Positions 1 to 7,692 of a DNA stretch of 27,479 nt are shown one piece after another (the first letter of the stretch is position 1; every line of letters begins with the position of its first letter). The notes below the pieces were generated by a model. It saw nothing but the letters and a program-made list of their open reading frames with translations, had not been told where the DNA came from and did no database searches. The DNA lies in the NCBI GenBank assembly GCA_050433985.1, contig JBNPWE010000025.1, positions 1 to 27,479 on the forward strand, written 5' to 3'. Source of the DNA: JACIYW01 sp014359745 (GTDB lineage Bacteria > Pseudomonadota > Alphaproteobacteria > Rhodobacterales > Rhodobacteraceae). A program made the position numbers and the translations under genes.

Positions 1-109
1 CAAGCTTCAACTCGGCCTGCACGATCAGCGCCAGAGCGTTATGTCCGCACCGGAAATCCACGGGCCGTGTCGCGATCAGGATCGGCAGACGTTGGTCGGC
101 GACAATCAC
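1..109 (-). CDS. tnpB: IS66 family accessory protein TnpB, N-terminal fragment
   Basis: The minus strand reads from a GTG at 109-107 into VIVADQRLPILIATRPVDF and then a cysteine-glycine-histidine run, which matches the ATRPVDFRxGHDGLA signature at the start of IS66 TnpB. The GTG overlaps the tnpA stop codon as GTGA, the usual translational coupling in these elements. TnpB is required for IS66 transposition but its biochemical role is not well defined. The gene is cut by the window edge, so length and integrity are unknown. Confidence 0.8.
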   Translation of the reverse strand, partial: MIVADQRLPILIATRPVDFRCGHNALALIVQAELKL

Positions 110-567
110 GATGCCCCTCGCAGTGCCTGCACCAATGCAGCCGCGCGTTCCACCGCAACATCGCCGGGAATACGCAGCAGCAGATCAGGCCCGACCTCAA
201 TCGTCATCACCCCGAAACCACCCTGCGCGCCAACAGCGGTCGAAGGCACAGGCTGATCCTCAGGATCGGGCGAAATGGACAGCGGCACAAAGGCAGGCTT
301 CGCAACCGCCGAGCTTGGTGATGTGGTCAGCCCGTCCATCAGGTCACTCGGCAGTGCCAGCCGCCCCTGCTTGGCATGGCGACGCCAATCTGACAGATGA
401 TGGGGCAGGATGTCATAGCGCGCCGCCACATCGACGACCCGGGCGCCTGGCTGAAGGCTTTCGGCGACAATCCGCGCCTTGACCTCATTCGACCAGCGCC
501 GCTTGCCCCGCCGCCGAGGTTCAACGACCTCGCACCGACCAACAAATCCATCGCCACCATCCGCCAT
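106..567 (-). CDS. tnpA: IS66 family accessory protein TnpA
   Basis: This is a 153-aa protein with a basic N-terminal helix-turn-helix region (about residues 17-65, containing RRWSNEVKARIVAESL and HHLSDWRRHAKQG) like IS3 OrfA and IS66 TnpA DNA-binding proteins. The C-terminal half, with VGPDLLLRIPGDVAVERAAALVQAL, is characteristic of IS66 TnpA. The stop codon overlaps the GTG start of tnpB. Length is normal for the family and the frame is intact. It probably binds the element's DNA with TnpB and TnpC during transposition. The start at 567 is the only good Met before the HTH. Confidence 0.85.
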   Translation of the reverse strand: MADGGDGFVGRCEVVEPRRRGKRRWSNEVKARIVAESLQPGARVVDVAARYDILPHHLSDWRRHAKQGRLALPSDLMDGLTTSPSSAVAKPAFVPLSISPDPEDQPVPSTAVGAQGGFGVMTIEVGPDLLLRIPGDVAVERAAALVQALRGAS

Positions 568-657
568 GCCAAACCTCCATCTGCTCCCGCAGACCTTCTC
601 GCAGGCGCATCACGCGTCAGGAACACATCAATTCAATGGGTTGGAACCGCCGCTTAC

Positions 658-979
658 TCCGCAACGAGGGCTTCTTCACCTTCTCTTCGACGCCCTCGCG
701 CCACCGAAAACAGCCTGACGCAAGCGCCCCGACAACCCCGAAACACAAACCCATACGACCAAAGACCAACGCACCGACCGGCCTGCCAACCGGACGTCGG
801 CGTCGGATTGCGCGCGACCAACCCGAAACCCGGGAAACCGCCCCCCCTTAACAGAAGGCTGAAGCTTCAGGAATTGTCCAAGATAGCGGCCCATCCATAA
901 CGGCGTCCACCCCGTCTTCGGGACTCAAGCCGTGAACGCAAGGAAGCCTGCCTGTCGACGCACGCCAGATGGCGCACCT
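658..979. other. Intergenic stretch, no gene recognised
   Basis: About 320 bases between the IS66 terminus and the 3' end of the esterase fusion gene. Part of it (about 710-840) is strongly strand-biased, rich in C and A on the plus strand. Short frames exist on both strands but none resembles a known family. A 12-bp perfect palindrome, CTGAAGCTTCAG, lies at 859-870. I see no convincing promoter or terminator. Confidence 0.4.
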
Positions 980-3649
980 TCAGAGCCCGAAGGGATATGT
1001 CTCATCCTCGCCAGCGGTGACCTGGGTCGGCAATGGCACCACGGCACGGGTTTGATCGAACCATACGAACGCATCATACTGATCCGGAAGCGATGCGAAG
1101 GAGTAATGGCTCCAGCGTTCGGTTTCCGGCCGGTATATGACCCCGATATAGCGCTCCAGCCTGGGCTGCGCCAGGCTGTCCCGCAGGCCCGCACCGAGGC
1201 CCTGGCGCAGGTCCAGCAGGAACCGCTCGTGGCCGAGCTGATGGCACAGCCCCTCGTAGCTGTCGGGCCGCGAGGGGCGAACCGCCTTGATCTCCATCGG
1301 GGCGTCCCATTCGGAGGCAGCGGCGACCGTGCCGGAATGGGTGCCGAAGCCGATCAGCGCCACGTCGGACCCATAGGTCTGCCGGCACAACTGTCCGATG
1401 TTGAGTTCGCCGCGCTCCGTCGCCATCTCGGTGAACCGGGCATCCCCGATGTGGGAGTTGTGCGCCCAGACCACCGCCTTCCTGTCCGGTCCGGCCCAGG
1501 CCATCACCCGCTGGAGCGTATCGAACATGTGCCGGTCGCGCAGGTTCCACGATTCTTTGGCGCCATAATACATCACGCGGTAATAACGCTCGGCATCCGC
1601 CACGAGACGGGCGTTTTGCGCCGCGTCGAAGAACTCCTCGCCGTCCCTGCCTGCATACTGAAGCTCCTTCTGGAGCAACTCGACGAGCGTGCGCGTCACC
1701 GGCAGTTCGCACAGCGCATAGCCCTTGCTCAGCGACTCCCGGCCATAGGCTGCCGGTTCCCGCGACCACGGGGAGAGGCAGCCATACCGGGCGCGCGCCT
1801 CCGCCGCCGCGGCAGGGTCAACCCGGTCGAGATATGCAAGCACCGCCGCGATCGAGGCGGTCATGCTGTAAAGATCCAGCCCGTGGAAGCGGACCCGGCC
1901 CTCGGGCGGCCTCGCCGCGTTGTGGCTGCGCAGGAAGGCGACGAAATCGTCGACGTCCCGGTTGCGCCACATCCAGGTCGGGAACCGGCTGAACGGCACC
2001 AGTCGCGTCGGCTGGCGGGGCAGTTGACGCACGTAGCGGTCGATGGCCGCAGCGTCGGGCCAATCCGCCTCCACCGCCACGATCGTGAAACCGTGCCGCT
2101 CGATCAGGCGCCGGGTGATCGCGGCCCGCGCACGATAGAACTCCGACGTGCCGTGCGAGGCCTCGCCGAGCAGGACGATGCGCGACGATGCAAACCGGTC
2201 GAAGGCAGTTCCGAAGGCCGGATCGTCGAGGGTCGGCAGCGGTTCGGCGGCGTCGCGAAGCGCGGTGACGATCGACACGGGCTGCGCCGACGTGACCGAC
2301 CCGGAGGACGGCGCGGTCGGAGCGGGCATCGCCGCGACCGGCGCCAGATAGTGCTGGAACCATGCGCTCGCCATCTCGGTGACCGTCTCGAGCGCGCCGG
2401 GCTCTTCGAAGACATGGCTGGCGCCGGGAACGATTTTCAGCAGCTTCTCGCAGGTCAGCGCCGCAAGCGCCTGCCGGTTCAGTTCGAGGACCTGGCGGTC
2501 GTTACCGCCGACAATCAGCAGCGTGGGCGCCACGACTTCGGAAAGCCGCGACCCGGCCAGATCGGGACGCCCGCCCCTCGACACCACTGCGGCGACGCGC
2601 CCGCGAAGCTCTGCGGCGGCAAGCAGGGCCGCTGCGGCGCCGGTGCTGGCGCCGAAAAGACCAAGCGGCAGATCGGCGACTTCGGGCTCGCCGCTGAGGT
2701 AGAGCGTGGCCTCGACCACTCGCTCCGCGAGCAGCGCAATGTCGAAGACATTGCGCCGGTCATGTGCTTCGGCTGGCGTGAGAAGGTCGAAAAGAAGCGT
2801 GGCGAAGCCCTGCGCATTCAGCGCCTCCGCGACGGCGATGTTCCGCGGGCTGAGCCTGCTCGACCCGCTGCCATGGGCGAACAGAACGACGCCGCGAGGC
2901 TCCGGCGGCACACAGAGATCTCCGGGCAGGCCGAGCGGCGGCACCGAAACCTGTCGTCTCACAGGTCCGGCCTCCGGGGGGATGTCCTGGCTCTCCGCCC
3001 AGCTCTGCCGCAGCAGCCCGACGGTTTCCTCGTCGGTCAACTGATGGAAATCGTCGTAGAAGGCGCCGACGCCGTGGAAAACCCCGGCTGGATGAAGACA
3101 CACAACCAGATCGGCCTGCGCGCTGATGTCCTCCAGGGCGTCCGCAGGCGCCACCGGTATCGCCACGCAGACCTTTTCGGCACCCTGTCTGCGCATCGCG
3201 ATCATGGCCGCCTTCATGGTCGCCCCGGTTGCGAGGCCGTCGTCGACGATGATCGCGCTATGTCCGGCCGGGCTTACCTGGCTGCGGCCGCCCAGGTAGA
3301 CAGCCCGGCGGCGTTCGAGTTCGGCCAGCTCGCGGGCGCTGGCGCGCTCCAGAAAGATGTCGTCCGCGCCGGAGCGTCGGCGCACCTCCTCGTTGATGAC
3401 CGTCTGGGGATTCGCGCCGTCGACAATGGCGCCGAGCGCGACCTCCGGCGCGCCCGGTGCACCGATCTTGCGCACGAGGATGAGGTCGAGCGGTGCCCGC
3501 AGAGCCTTGGCTACTTCCCGGGCGACGGGCACACCACCGCGCGGAAGCGCATAGACCACCGGCCTGTCCAGCCCCATCGGCAACAGGCGCGCCGCCAGTT
3601 GCCGACCTGCATCGGCGCGATCTGCAAATCTGATGCTCGAAGTTTTCAT
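980..3649 (-). CDS. Phosphoribosyltransferase / alpha-beta hydrolase / erythromycin-esterase-like fusion protein
   Basis: An 889-aa soluble protein with three enzyme domains. Residues 1-215 are a type I phosphoribosyltransferase with the PRPP-binding motif IIVDDGLATGATM (133-145). Residues 222-435 are a dienelactone-hydrolase-like alpha/beta hydrolase with nucleophile elbow GASTG (Ser335), Asp384 in GGND and His412 in GASH. Residues 455-889 are an erythromycin-esterase-family domain with LLGEASHGTSEF (493-504). In the family these domains occur as separate or fused genes in stress-tolerance islands, and most such esterase homologues are not proven macrolide-resistance enzymes, so the substrate is unknown. 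I chose the Met at 3649 because homologous phosphoribosyltransferases begin just before this FxDRxDAGRxLA segment and because an FNR-like site sits at 3688-3701. A Met at 3688 is the alternative, in the same frame. The ADH gene lies upstream on the same strand, 174 bases away. Confidence 0.88.
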   Translation of the reverse strand: MKTSSIRFADRADAGRQLAARLLPMGLDRPVVYALPRGGVPVAREVAKALRAPLDLILVRKIGAPGAPEVALGAIVDGANPQTVINEEVRRRSGADDIFLERASARELAELERRRAVYLGGRSQVSPAGHSAIIVDDGLATGATMKAAMIAMRRQGAEKVCVAIPVAPADALEDISAQADLVVCLHPAGVFHGVGAFYDDFHQLTDEETVGLLRQSWAESQDIPPEAGPVRRQVSVPPLGLPGDLCVPPEPRGVVLFAHGSGSSRLSPRNIAVAEALNAQGFATLLFDLLTPAEAHDRRNVFDIALLAERVVEATLYLSGEPEVADLPLGLFGASTGAAAALLAAAELRGRVAAVVSRGGRPDLAGSRLSEVVAPTLLIVGGNDRQVLELNRQALAALTCEKLLKIVPGASHVFEEPGALETVTEMASAWFQHYLAPVAAMPAPTAPSSGSVTSAQPVSIVTALRDAAEPLPTLDDPAFGTAFDRFASSRIVLLGEASHGTSEFYRARAAITRRLIERHGFTIVAVEADWPDAAAIDRYVRQLPRQPTRLVPFSRFPTWMWRNRDVDDFVAFLRSHNAARPPEGRVRFHGLDLYSMTASIAAVLAYLDRVDPAAAAEARARYGCLSPWSREPAAYGRESLSKGYALCELPVTRTLVELLQKELQYAGRDGEEFFDAAQNARLVADAERYYRVMYYGAKESWNLRDRHMFDTLQRVMAWAGPDRKAVVWAHNSHIGDARFTEMATERGELNIGQLCRQTYGSDVALIGFGTHSGTVAAASEWDAPMEIKAVRPSRPDSYEGLCHQLGHERFLLDLRQGLGAGLRDSLAQPRLERYIGVIYRPETERWSHYSFASLPDQYDAFVWFDQTRAVVPLPTQVTAGEDETYPFGL

Positions 3650-3658
3650 GATAGGGCC

Positions 3659-3664
3659 ACGATA
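3659..3664 (-). promoter_or_regulatory. Candidate -10 element of the esterase fusion gene
   Basis: The minus strand reads TATCGT here, centred 33 bases downstream of the FNR-like palindrome at 3688-3701, the spacing expected for an activator bound at about -41.5. If this is right, transcription would begin near 3652 and leave only about three bases before the chosen ATG, i.e. a nearly leaderless mRNA. No strong Shine-Dalgarno precedes that ATG, which is consistent. This is inference from spacing only. Confidence 0.3.
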
Positions 3665-3687
3665 CCCGGCAGGGATGCCCTGCTGCA

Positions 3688-3701
3688 TTGATCTCGCGCA
3701 A
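3688..3701 (-). promoter_or_regulatory. FNR/FnrL-like binding site (one half degenerate)
   Basis: The minus strand reads TTGCGCGAGATCAA, compared with the FNR-family consensus TTGAT-N4-ATCAA. One half site is perfect and the other keeps TTG. It lies about 40 bases upstream of the esterase-fusion start. Two perfect FNR-type boxes elsewhere in the window (9031 and 10472) make this weaker one more believable. Confidence 0.4.
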
Positions 3702-3778
3702 ACCCGGCGGCCCCTGCTGGCGCGGCAGACGTGCCGGTGAGCACCCACGATCTCCCCTGTGTCAGGGCCGGTTAACAG

Positions 3779-3794
3779 CCGCCCTTGCGGGCGG
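3779..3794 (-). terminator. Hairpin downstream of the alcohol dehydrogenase gene
   Basis: CCGCCC-TTGC-GGGCGG forms a perfect 6-bp GC stem; on the minus strand the loop is the stable tetraloop GCAA. It lies 30 bases past the ADH stop codon. The following T run on the minus strand is poor (CTGTTAACC), so termination may be partial, allowing some read-through into the esterase fusion gene. Confidence 0.45.
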
Positions 3795-3823
3795 GGTTCA
3801 CGGGTTTCGCCCGACCGCGCTCG

Positions 3824-4807
3824 TCAGGGGATCAGAACCGCCGCGCCGCTGAAGCGGCCGGCGCGAAGATCGGCGAGCGCGGTATTTGCCTCTTCAAGAG
3901 CATAGGTTCGGGTGTGCGTGCGCACGCCCGCCTGGCGCGCGACGGGGAAGAAGACCTCGGCGTCGTGGCGCGTCAGGTTCGCTACCGAGACGAGTTCGCG
4001 CTCCTGCCAGAGCAATGCATAGGGCATGGCGGGGATGTCGCTCATGTGGATGCCGCCGCAGACAACGCGCCCTCCCTTGCGAACCGCGGCCAGGGCCATC
4101 GGCACCAGCGCACCGACAGGGGCGAAGATGATCGCCGCGTCAAGGTCGCACTCGGGGCGCTCGTCGGAGCCGCCGACCCAGGTTGCGCCAAGATCGCGCG
4201 CGAAGCGCTGCGCTTCGCCGTCGCCGGGACGGGTGAAGGCGAAGATCTCCCGGCCCTGCCAGATGGCAACCTGCGCGATGATATGTGCCGCAGCGCCAAA
4301 GCCGTAGATGCCGATCCGCCGCCCGTCACCGGCGATCTGCAGCGACCGCCAGCCGATCAGGCCGGCGCAGAGCAGTGGCGCCAGCGCGACGGGGTCGGCG
4401 TCGGCGTCGAGGTCGAAAGCGAAGGCGGAGTGGGCGACGACGTGGGTCGCGAACCCGCCGTCGCGCGTGTAGCCGGTAAAAACCGGCGTATCGCACAGGT
4501 TCTCTCGTCCCATCGCGCAATAGGCGCAGCATCCGCAGGTCTGGCCCAGCCACGGGACGCCGACCCGACGCCCAAGACGCGTGGTATCGACGCCCGCGCC
4601 GACGCGGTCGATGATGCCGACGATCTCGTGACCGGGAATCAGTGGCAACTTCGGGTCGGGAAGGTCGCCGTCAACCACATGCAGATCGGTCCGGCATACG
4701 GCACAGGCCTCGACGCGCAGCCGAACTTCCCCGTCGCCCGGCACCGGATCGTCCCGGTCGATCGGTTGCAGGGCCGCCCCGATCTCACTCAGCTGCATCG
4801 CTCGCAT
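3824..4807 (-). CDS. Zinc-dependent alcohol dehydrogenase family protein
   Basis: A 327-aa medium-chain dehydrogenase/reductase, NAD(P)-dependent oxidation of an alcohol or the reverse. The catalytic-zinc motifs CAVCRTDLH (about 35-43) and GHEIVG (about 59-64) are present. The structural-zinc cysteine cluster is CGCCAYC followed by ENLC (about 91-105). The Rossmann glycine motif GIYGFGAAAH lies near residue 170. Length is typical of the compact zinc ADH family often found with phosphoribosyltransferase-esterase genes in alphaproteobacterial stress islands. The substrate cannot be read from sequence. Met1 and Met4 (4798) are both possible starts; I kept the first. The same-strand fusion gene downstream may be partly co-transcribed. 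Confidence 0.9.
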   Translation of the reverse strand: MRAMQLSEIGAALQPIDRDDPVPGDGEVRLRVEACAVCRTDLHVVDGDLPDPKLPLIPGHEIVGIIDRVGAGVDTTRLGRRVGVPWLGQTCGCCAYCAMGRENLCDTPVFTGYTRDGGFATHVVAHSAFAFDLDADADPVALAPLLCAGLIGWRSLQIAGDGRRIGIYGFGAAAHIIAQVAIWQGREIFAFTRPGDGEAQRFARDLGATWVGGSDERPECDLDAAIIFAPVGALVPMALAAVRKGGRVVCGGIHMSDIPAMPYALLWQERELVSVANLTRHDAEVFFPVARQAGVRTHTRTYALEEANTALADLRAGRFSGAAVLIP

Positions 4808-5041
4808 GATGTTCCAAAGCCCCCATCGCGTTACGGTCGCCCGGCGCCGCAGCGTTCAAATGGCAGCGCCATGTGCTGAGAAAGTGCCATGGATCAAGGT
4901 TCCAGTCACCAGCTTAAATCCTGACGGGCCCAGCCTGGACCACATCCCGAGTGGACATTTCGTCATCGTGCAAATCGCCACGGAAACCTGAAATGTGGCC
5001 GTCGCCCGGCTAGACGCAGACCGGGCCGCGAAGAAACGCAT
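4808..5041. other. Intergenic region upstream of the ADH gene
   Basis: About 230 bases that must hold the ADH promoter on the minus strand. No FNR-type palindrome is visible. Short frames in both directions do not resemble known proteins. An inverted repeat ACATTTC / GAAATGT lies around 4958-4996. The right end merges into the hydrolase remnant; in another frame, coding-like sequence (RLDADRAAKKRI) occurs just before it, suggesting more of the old gene is present out of frame. Confidence 0.35.
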
Positions 5042-5395
5042 CCGCTCCAGCGCATCGCCGCCGCGCCGACAATCGCGGCGATGATGCCGCGGGCACTGGC
5101 CCATTCCAACGCCGAGCTTCTGGCATTGCGCGCCGAACTCGAGGCTCTGGCGGACGATATCGGACGAATTCAGGCTCCTGTCACTATCCTTCATGGTCTT
5201 CGCCATACACTGGTTCCAACAGAGAACACGGCCTACGTTGCGGAGCGACTGAAGGGTGTGGAACGGAAGCGGGTCGTCCTCGTCGCGCAAGCTGGCCATT
5301 TCCTGCATCTTCATCTTCTCGCGCGCGGCCACGTCGAGGACGCGCTTTCTGATCTTCTGGCCAGCACCTCGGTTGCACATCCTGTCTGTGCGTGA
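5042..5395 (+). pseudogene. Alpha/beta hydrolase, C-terminal remnant
   Basis: The reading frame gives PLQRIAAAPTIAA, then a segment with IQAPVTILHGLRHTLVP (the acid-residue strand of alpha/beta hydrolases, where HGxxDxxVP is usual) and VVLVAQAGHFLHL (the catalytic-His region). The usual Asp after HG-LR is His here. There is no N-terminal part with a nucleophile elbow, and codons just upstream continue the protein only after a frame change near 5040. It is therefore the last 110 or so residues of a hydrolase gene that has decayed. Some annotations could call 5081-5395 a short hypothetical protein. Confidence 0.6.
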
Positions 5396-5482
5396 TCCAC
5401 TCGTTTTGCGCAAACCACCCGCAGTGATCGCAGCGGGCGGGCATCTGTTGCGACGCCCGTGACGAGAACACGTGAGGGTGTC

Positions 5483-5713
5483 ATGCTTCTGTCGGCAACT
5501 GTTCCGGTTTCCATCGTCGTCGGCCTTGCTGGGGCCGATGCGATCCTTCTGTCCGCTGGCGGACTCCGGGGCCGCGCGCGGCTTGACCGGTTCCTGCCCT
5601 GGCAGGACCGCCAGAGGCGGAGGGCGGCACTTGGGGATCTCGACGCCCGCCGCCTGCGCGACGTCGGATTGAGCCGCGAGCAGGCCGGGCGCGAAGGTCG
5701 CCGCCATGACTGA
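5483..5713 (+). CDS. DUF1127 domain-containing small protein
   Basis: A 76-aa protein. Residues 1-30 are hydrophobic (LLSATVPVSIVVGLAGADAI). Residues 37-76 match the DUF1127 pattern, with RRRAALGDLDARRLRDVGLS (RRAL-x-LDDRLLRDIGLS in the family). DUF1127 proteins are small, basic and common in alphaproteobacteria; some bind RNA and affect phosphate and carbon metabolism, but most are uncharacterised. The chosen ATG at 5483 has GAGG about 8 bases upstream; an earlier Met at 5459 is possible. The 3' end overlaps the MFS transporter start by 8 bases, so the two are probably translated together. Confidence 0.7.
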   Translation: MLLSATVPVSIVVGLAGADAILLSAGGLRGRARLDRFLPWQDRQRRRAALGDLDARRLRDVGLSREQAGREGRRHD

Positions 5714-6995
5714 CGGCGGATCGGCGCCCGAGCGGGGCGATCGCCGCGACAACCGCGCGACCTGGCGCCGCCTGCCAGCCGGGATCTGGGCGCTGGGGTT
5801 CGTCTCGCTGCTGATGGATATCTCCTCCGAGATGATCCACGCGCTGCTGCCGGTCTATCTGGTAGTGGGCCTTGGAGCGACCGCATTGACGATCGGCATC
5901 ATAGAAGGGATCGCAGAAGCAACCGCCGCGATCACCAAGGTCTTTTCCGGGGCGCTGAGCGACCGGATCGGCAGGCGCAAGGAACTCGCGGCACTCGGCT
6001 ATGGGCTGGCTGCGATCACCAAGCCGATCTTTCCTCTGGCGCCGTCGGTCGGCTGGCTTGTGGCGGCGCGATTCATCGACCGGGTGGGCAAGGGCATCCG
6101 CGGCGCGCCGCGCGATGCGCTGGTGGCCGATATCGCCCCGCCCGAATTGCGCGGCGCCGCCTTCGGGCTGCGCCAGTCACTGGATACCGCCGGGGCCTTC
6201 ATCGGGCCCTTGCTCGCCATCGGTCTGATGTGGCTTTTCACGGACGATTTCGCCTCGGTCTTCTGGGTGGCGGTGATCCCGGCCTTTGCCGCGCTGGCGC
6301 TGATCCTGTTCGTCGTGCACGAACCTGCGCGCCCCGCAGGGCTGCGGAAGGTCAGGAACCCGCTCGGCCGCCATGAGCTTGCGGGGTTGGGCGCGATCTA
6401 CTGGTGGGTGGTCGCGGTGGCGGCAGTGTTCACGCTGGCGCGGTTCAGCGAGGCATTCCTGATCCTGCGGGCCGAGGGAATGGGCATGTCGCTGATGTTC
6501 GTGCCGCTGGTGCTGGTCGTGCTGAACATCGCCTATGCGCTGTCGGCCTATCCGGTGGGTGTGCTGTCGGACGGCATGAACCGCATCGGCCTGTTGATCG
6601 TCGGGCTGGTGCTGCTGATTGCCGCCGACCTGGTGCTGGCCTTTGCGCCGGGCCTCTGGGGCATCATGGCCGGTCTGGTGCTCTGGGGGCTGCACATGGG
6701 CTTTACCCAGGGCATCCTCGCCACGCTGGTGGCCGACAGCGCGCCGCCGGAACTGCGGGGCACGGCCTTCGGCATGTTCAATCTGGTGACCGGCGCGGCG
6801 CTTCTGGCCGCAAGCGTCATCGCCGGGGTACTGTGGGATGCCTTCGGCGCGGAATGGACCTTTCTGGCAGGGGCCGTGTTTGCGGCCCTGACCATCGCCG
6901 GGTTGATCCCGTTACACGGGTCGGTTGGCAAAAGGGAAGATCAGGCGGCAGATGAAGGCAAGCTTCTGACGAGCGAGGATTTCCCCGAGAGTTGA
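5706..6995 (+). CDS. MFS transporter
   Basis: A 429-aa integral membrane protein of the major facilitator superfamily with about 12 hydrophobic segments. The loop 2-3 signature appears as GALSDRIGRRKELAALGYGL (about 81-100) and is repeated in the second half as GVLSDGMNRIG. GKGIRGAPRDALVAD (about 128-142) and its C-terminal echo TLVADSAPPELRGTAFG are typical of a subgroup of bacterial MFS exporters with no settled substrate. The first eight bases overlap the DUF1127 gene, implying translational coupling. The C-terminus is hydrophilic. The substrate cannot be assigned. Confidence 0.9.
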   Translation: MTDGGSAPERGDRRDNRATWRRLPAGIWALGFVSLLMDISSEMIHALLPVYLVVGLGATALTIGIIEGIAEATAAITKVFSGALSDRIGRRKELAALGYGLAAITKPIFPLAPSVGWLVAARFIDRVGKGIRGAPRDALVADIAPPELRGAAFGLRQSLDTAGAFIGPLLAIGLMWLFTDDFASVFWVAVIPAFAALALILFVVHEPARPAGLRKVRNPLGRHELAGLGAIYWWVVAVAAVFTLARFSEAFLILRAEGMGMSLMFVPLVLVVLNIAYALSAYPVGVLSDGMNRIGLLIVGLVLLIAADLVLAFAPGLWGIMAGLVLWGLHMGFTQGILATLVADSAPPELRGTAFGMFNLVTGAALLAASVIAGVLWDAFGAEWTFLAGAVFAALTIAGLIPLHGSVGKREDQAADEGKLLTSEDFPES

Positions 6996-7153
6996 TCAGA
7001 AGTCGGAACCGCCGAATTCGCCACGTTTTCTTGCCTGACCAGTATATTTTGGTTTCTCGATTGCCTTTTTGCTCCAGGTTCTCCTGCTCCAGCTATCAAA
7101 GCCAAAGCAACAAGCGTAGAAGCGAAAGAAAGAAATCATTCTCGAGCGATTAC

Positions 7154-7264
7154 ATGTCGCGACTTCACACGCATCCCGAGTCCCATCTCGTCTCACGCAT
7201 CGGCTGGTTGCGGGCGGCGGTGCTGGGTGCCAATGACGGAATCGTCTCGACCGCCAGTGTTGCG
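7154..7264 (+). pseudogene. VIT1/CCC1-family transporter, N-terminal fragment
   Basis: From the ATG at 7154 the frame reads MSRLHTHPESHLVSRIGWLR then AAVLGANDGIVSTASV, the N-terminus of VIT/CCC1 (nodulin-21-like) Fe2+/Mn2+ transporters, where GANDGIVSTASLxxGVA is diagnostic. After that point the frame goes into unrelated sequence and stops at 7366. A full VIT protein is about 230 aa, so only 36 or so residues survive. The junction lies at about 7262. The gene was presumably lost when the unidentified segment at 7265-7630 arrived. Confidence 0.75.
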
Positions 7265-7630
7265 ATGCCCTTAGCCCCGGATTATTCAGTGCGCCCCGAT
7301 GGCGCGTTTCACCAGTGGAGGAAGGATCGATCCACCCAGATAGTTGTCGATAGGTCTGGTAGCTGACGAGCGATTTCGCTGGGTAACTGGCGGGGTCGAA
7401 GCCTCGTGACAAAGGCCGCCAAGGGCGGTTGAGCAATCCAGTGGGCCGTAACGTGAGTGAAGCCTGAGCAGGTCTCGAAAGTGATGATGCGGATGCCGAC
7501 CCGCCTGAATTTCGGGGAAGGCCGCGCAGACAGGCAAGTGATCGACACGAGCACATGTTTGATCCGCCGGGGTAATGGGCACGGCACGTTGGAAAGGTGG
7601 AACGGGTAACGGGGGAGGCCCATTCCGGGC
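7265..7630 (-). other. Unidentified segment between the VIT fragment and IS3
   Basis: This 366-base stretch carries long overlapping open frames on the minus strand (for example 7309-7668 and 7286-7582, the first extending into the IS) whose proteins are rich in Arg, Ser, Pro and His and do not look like a folded family; I do not recognise them with certainty. It continues on the other side of the IS3 element at 8946, so it predates that insertion. It abruptly replaces the VIT coding sequence, so it is probably itself a remnant of a mobile or repeated element. Confidence 0.4.
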
Positions 7631-7692
7631 GAGAGGTGGTCCTGCTTTTTCGACCAGTATGCAGCCAAGTTAAGGTGGATCCGGGTTTCGTA

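Larger units (their letters stand above)
1..657 (-). mobile_element. IS66-family insertion sequence, partial (one end inside the window)
   Basis: This is the tnpA-side end of an IS66-family element. It holds a complete tnpA (106-567) and the first 36 codons of tnpB, which runs off the left edge. The likely outer terminus is at 657, where the minus strand reads GTAAGCGGCGGTTCC inward, a typical IS66 terminal repeat start. The transposase gene tnpC and the other terminus lie outside the window, so the 8-bp target duplication expected for this family cannot be checked; the bases just outside are TCCGCAAC (658-665). Family assignment is confident; the exact end is an inference from family resemblance. 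Confidence 0.75.

Noticed and set aside
980..2290. Calling the erythromycin-esterase domain a macrolide resistance gene
   Set aside because: The domain family is broad and mostly not linked to macrolide resistance. The fusion with a phosphoribosyltransferase points to another role.
932..3691. A plus-strand 919-codon open frame opposite the esterase fusion
   Set aside because: It is exactly antisense to a gene with three recognised enzyme domains. Its protein is Arg/Gly/His-rich with no motifs, as expected for a GC-rich shadow.
3785..4879. A plus-strand 364-codon frame opposite the alcohol dehydrogenase
   Set aside because: Antisense shadow of a gene with all zinc and Rossmann motifs.
5405..5414. 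TTTGCGCAAA palindrome as an FNR-type site for the DUF1127-MFS operon
   Set aside because: It lacks the TTGAY-N4-RTCAA layout; a 10-bp palindrome alone is weak in this base composition.
6992..7366. A 124-aa protein starting at 6992
   Set aside because: Only the part from 7154 resembles a family (VIT). The upstream codons have no ribosome site, and the end is unrelated sequence.
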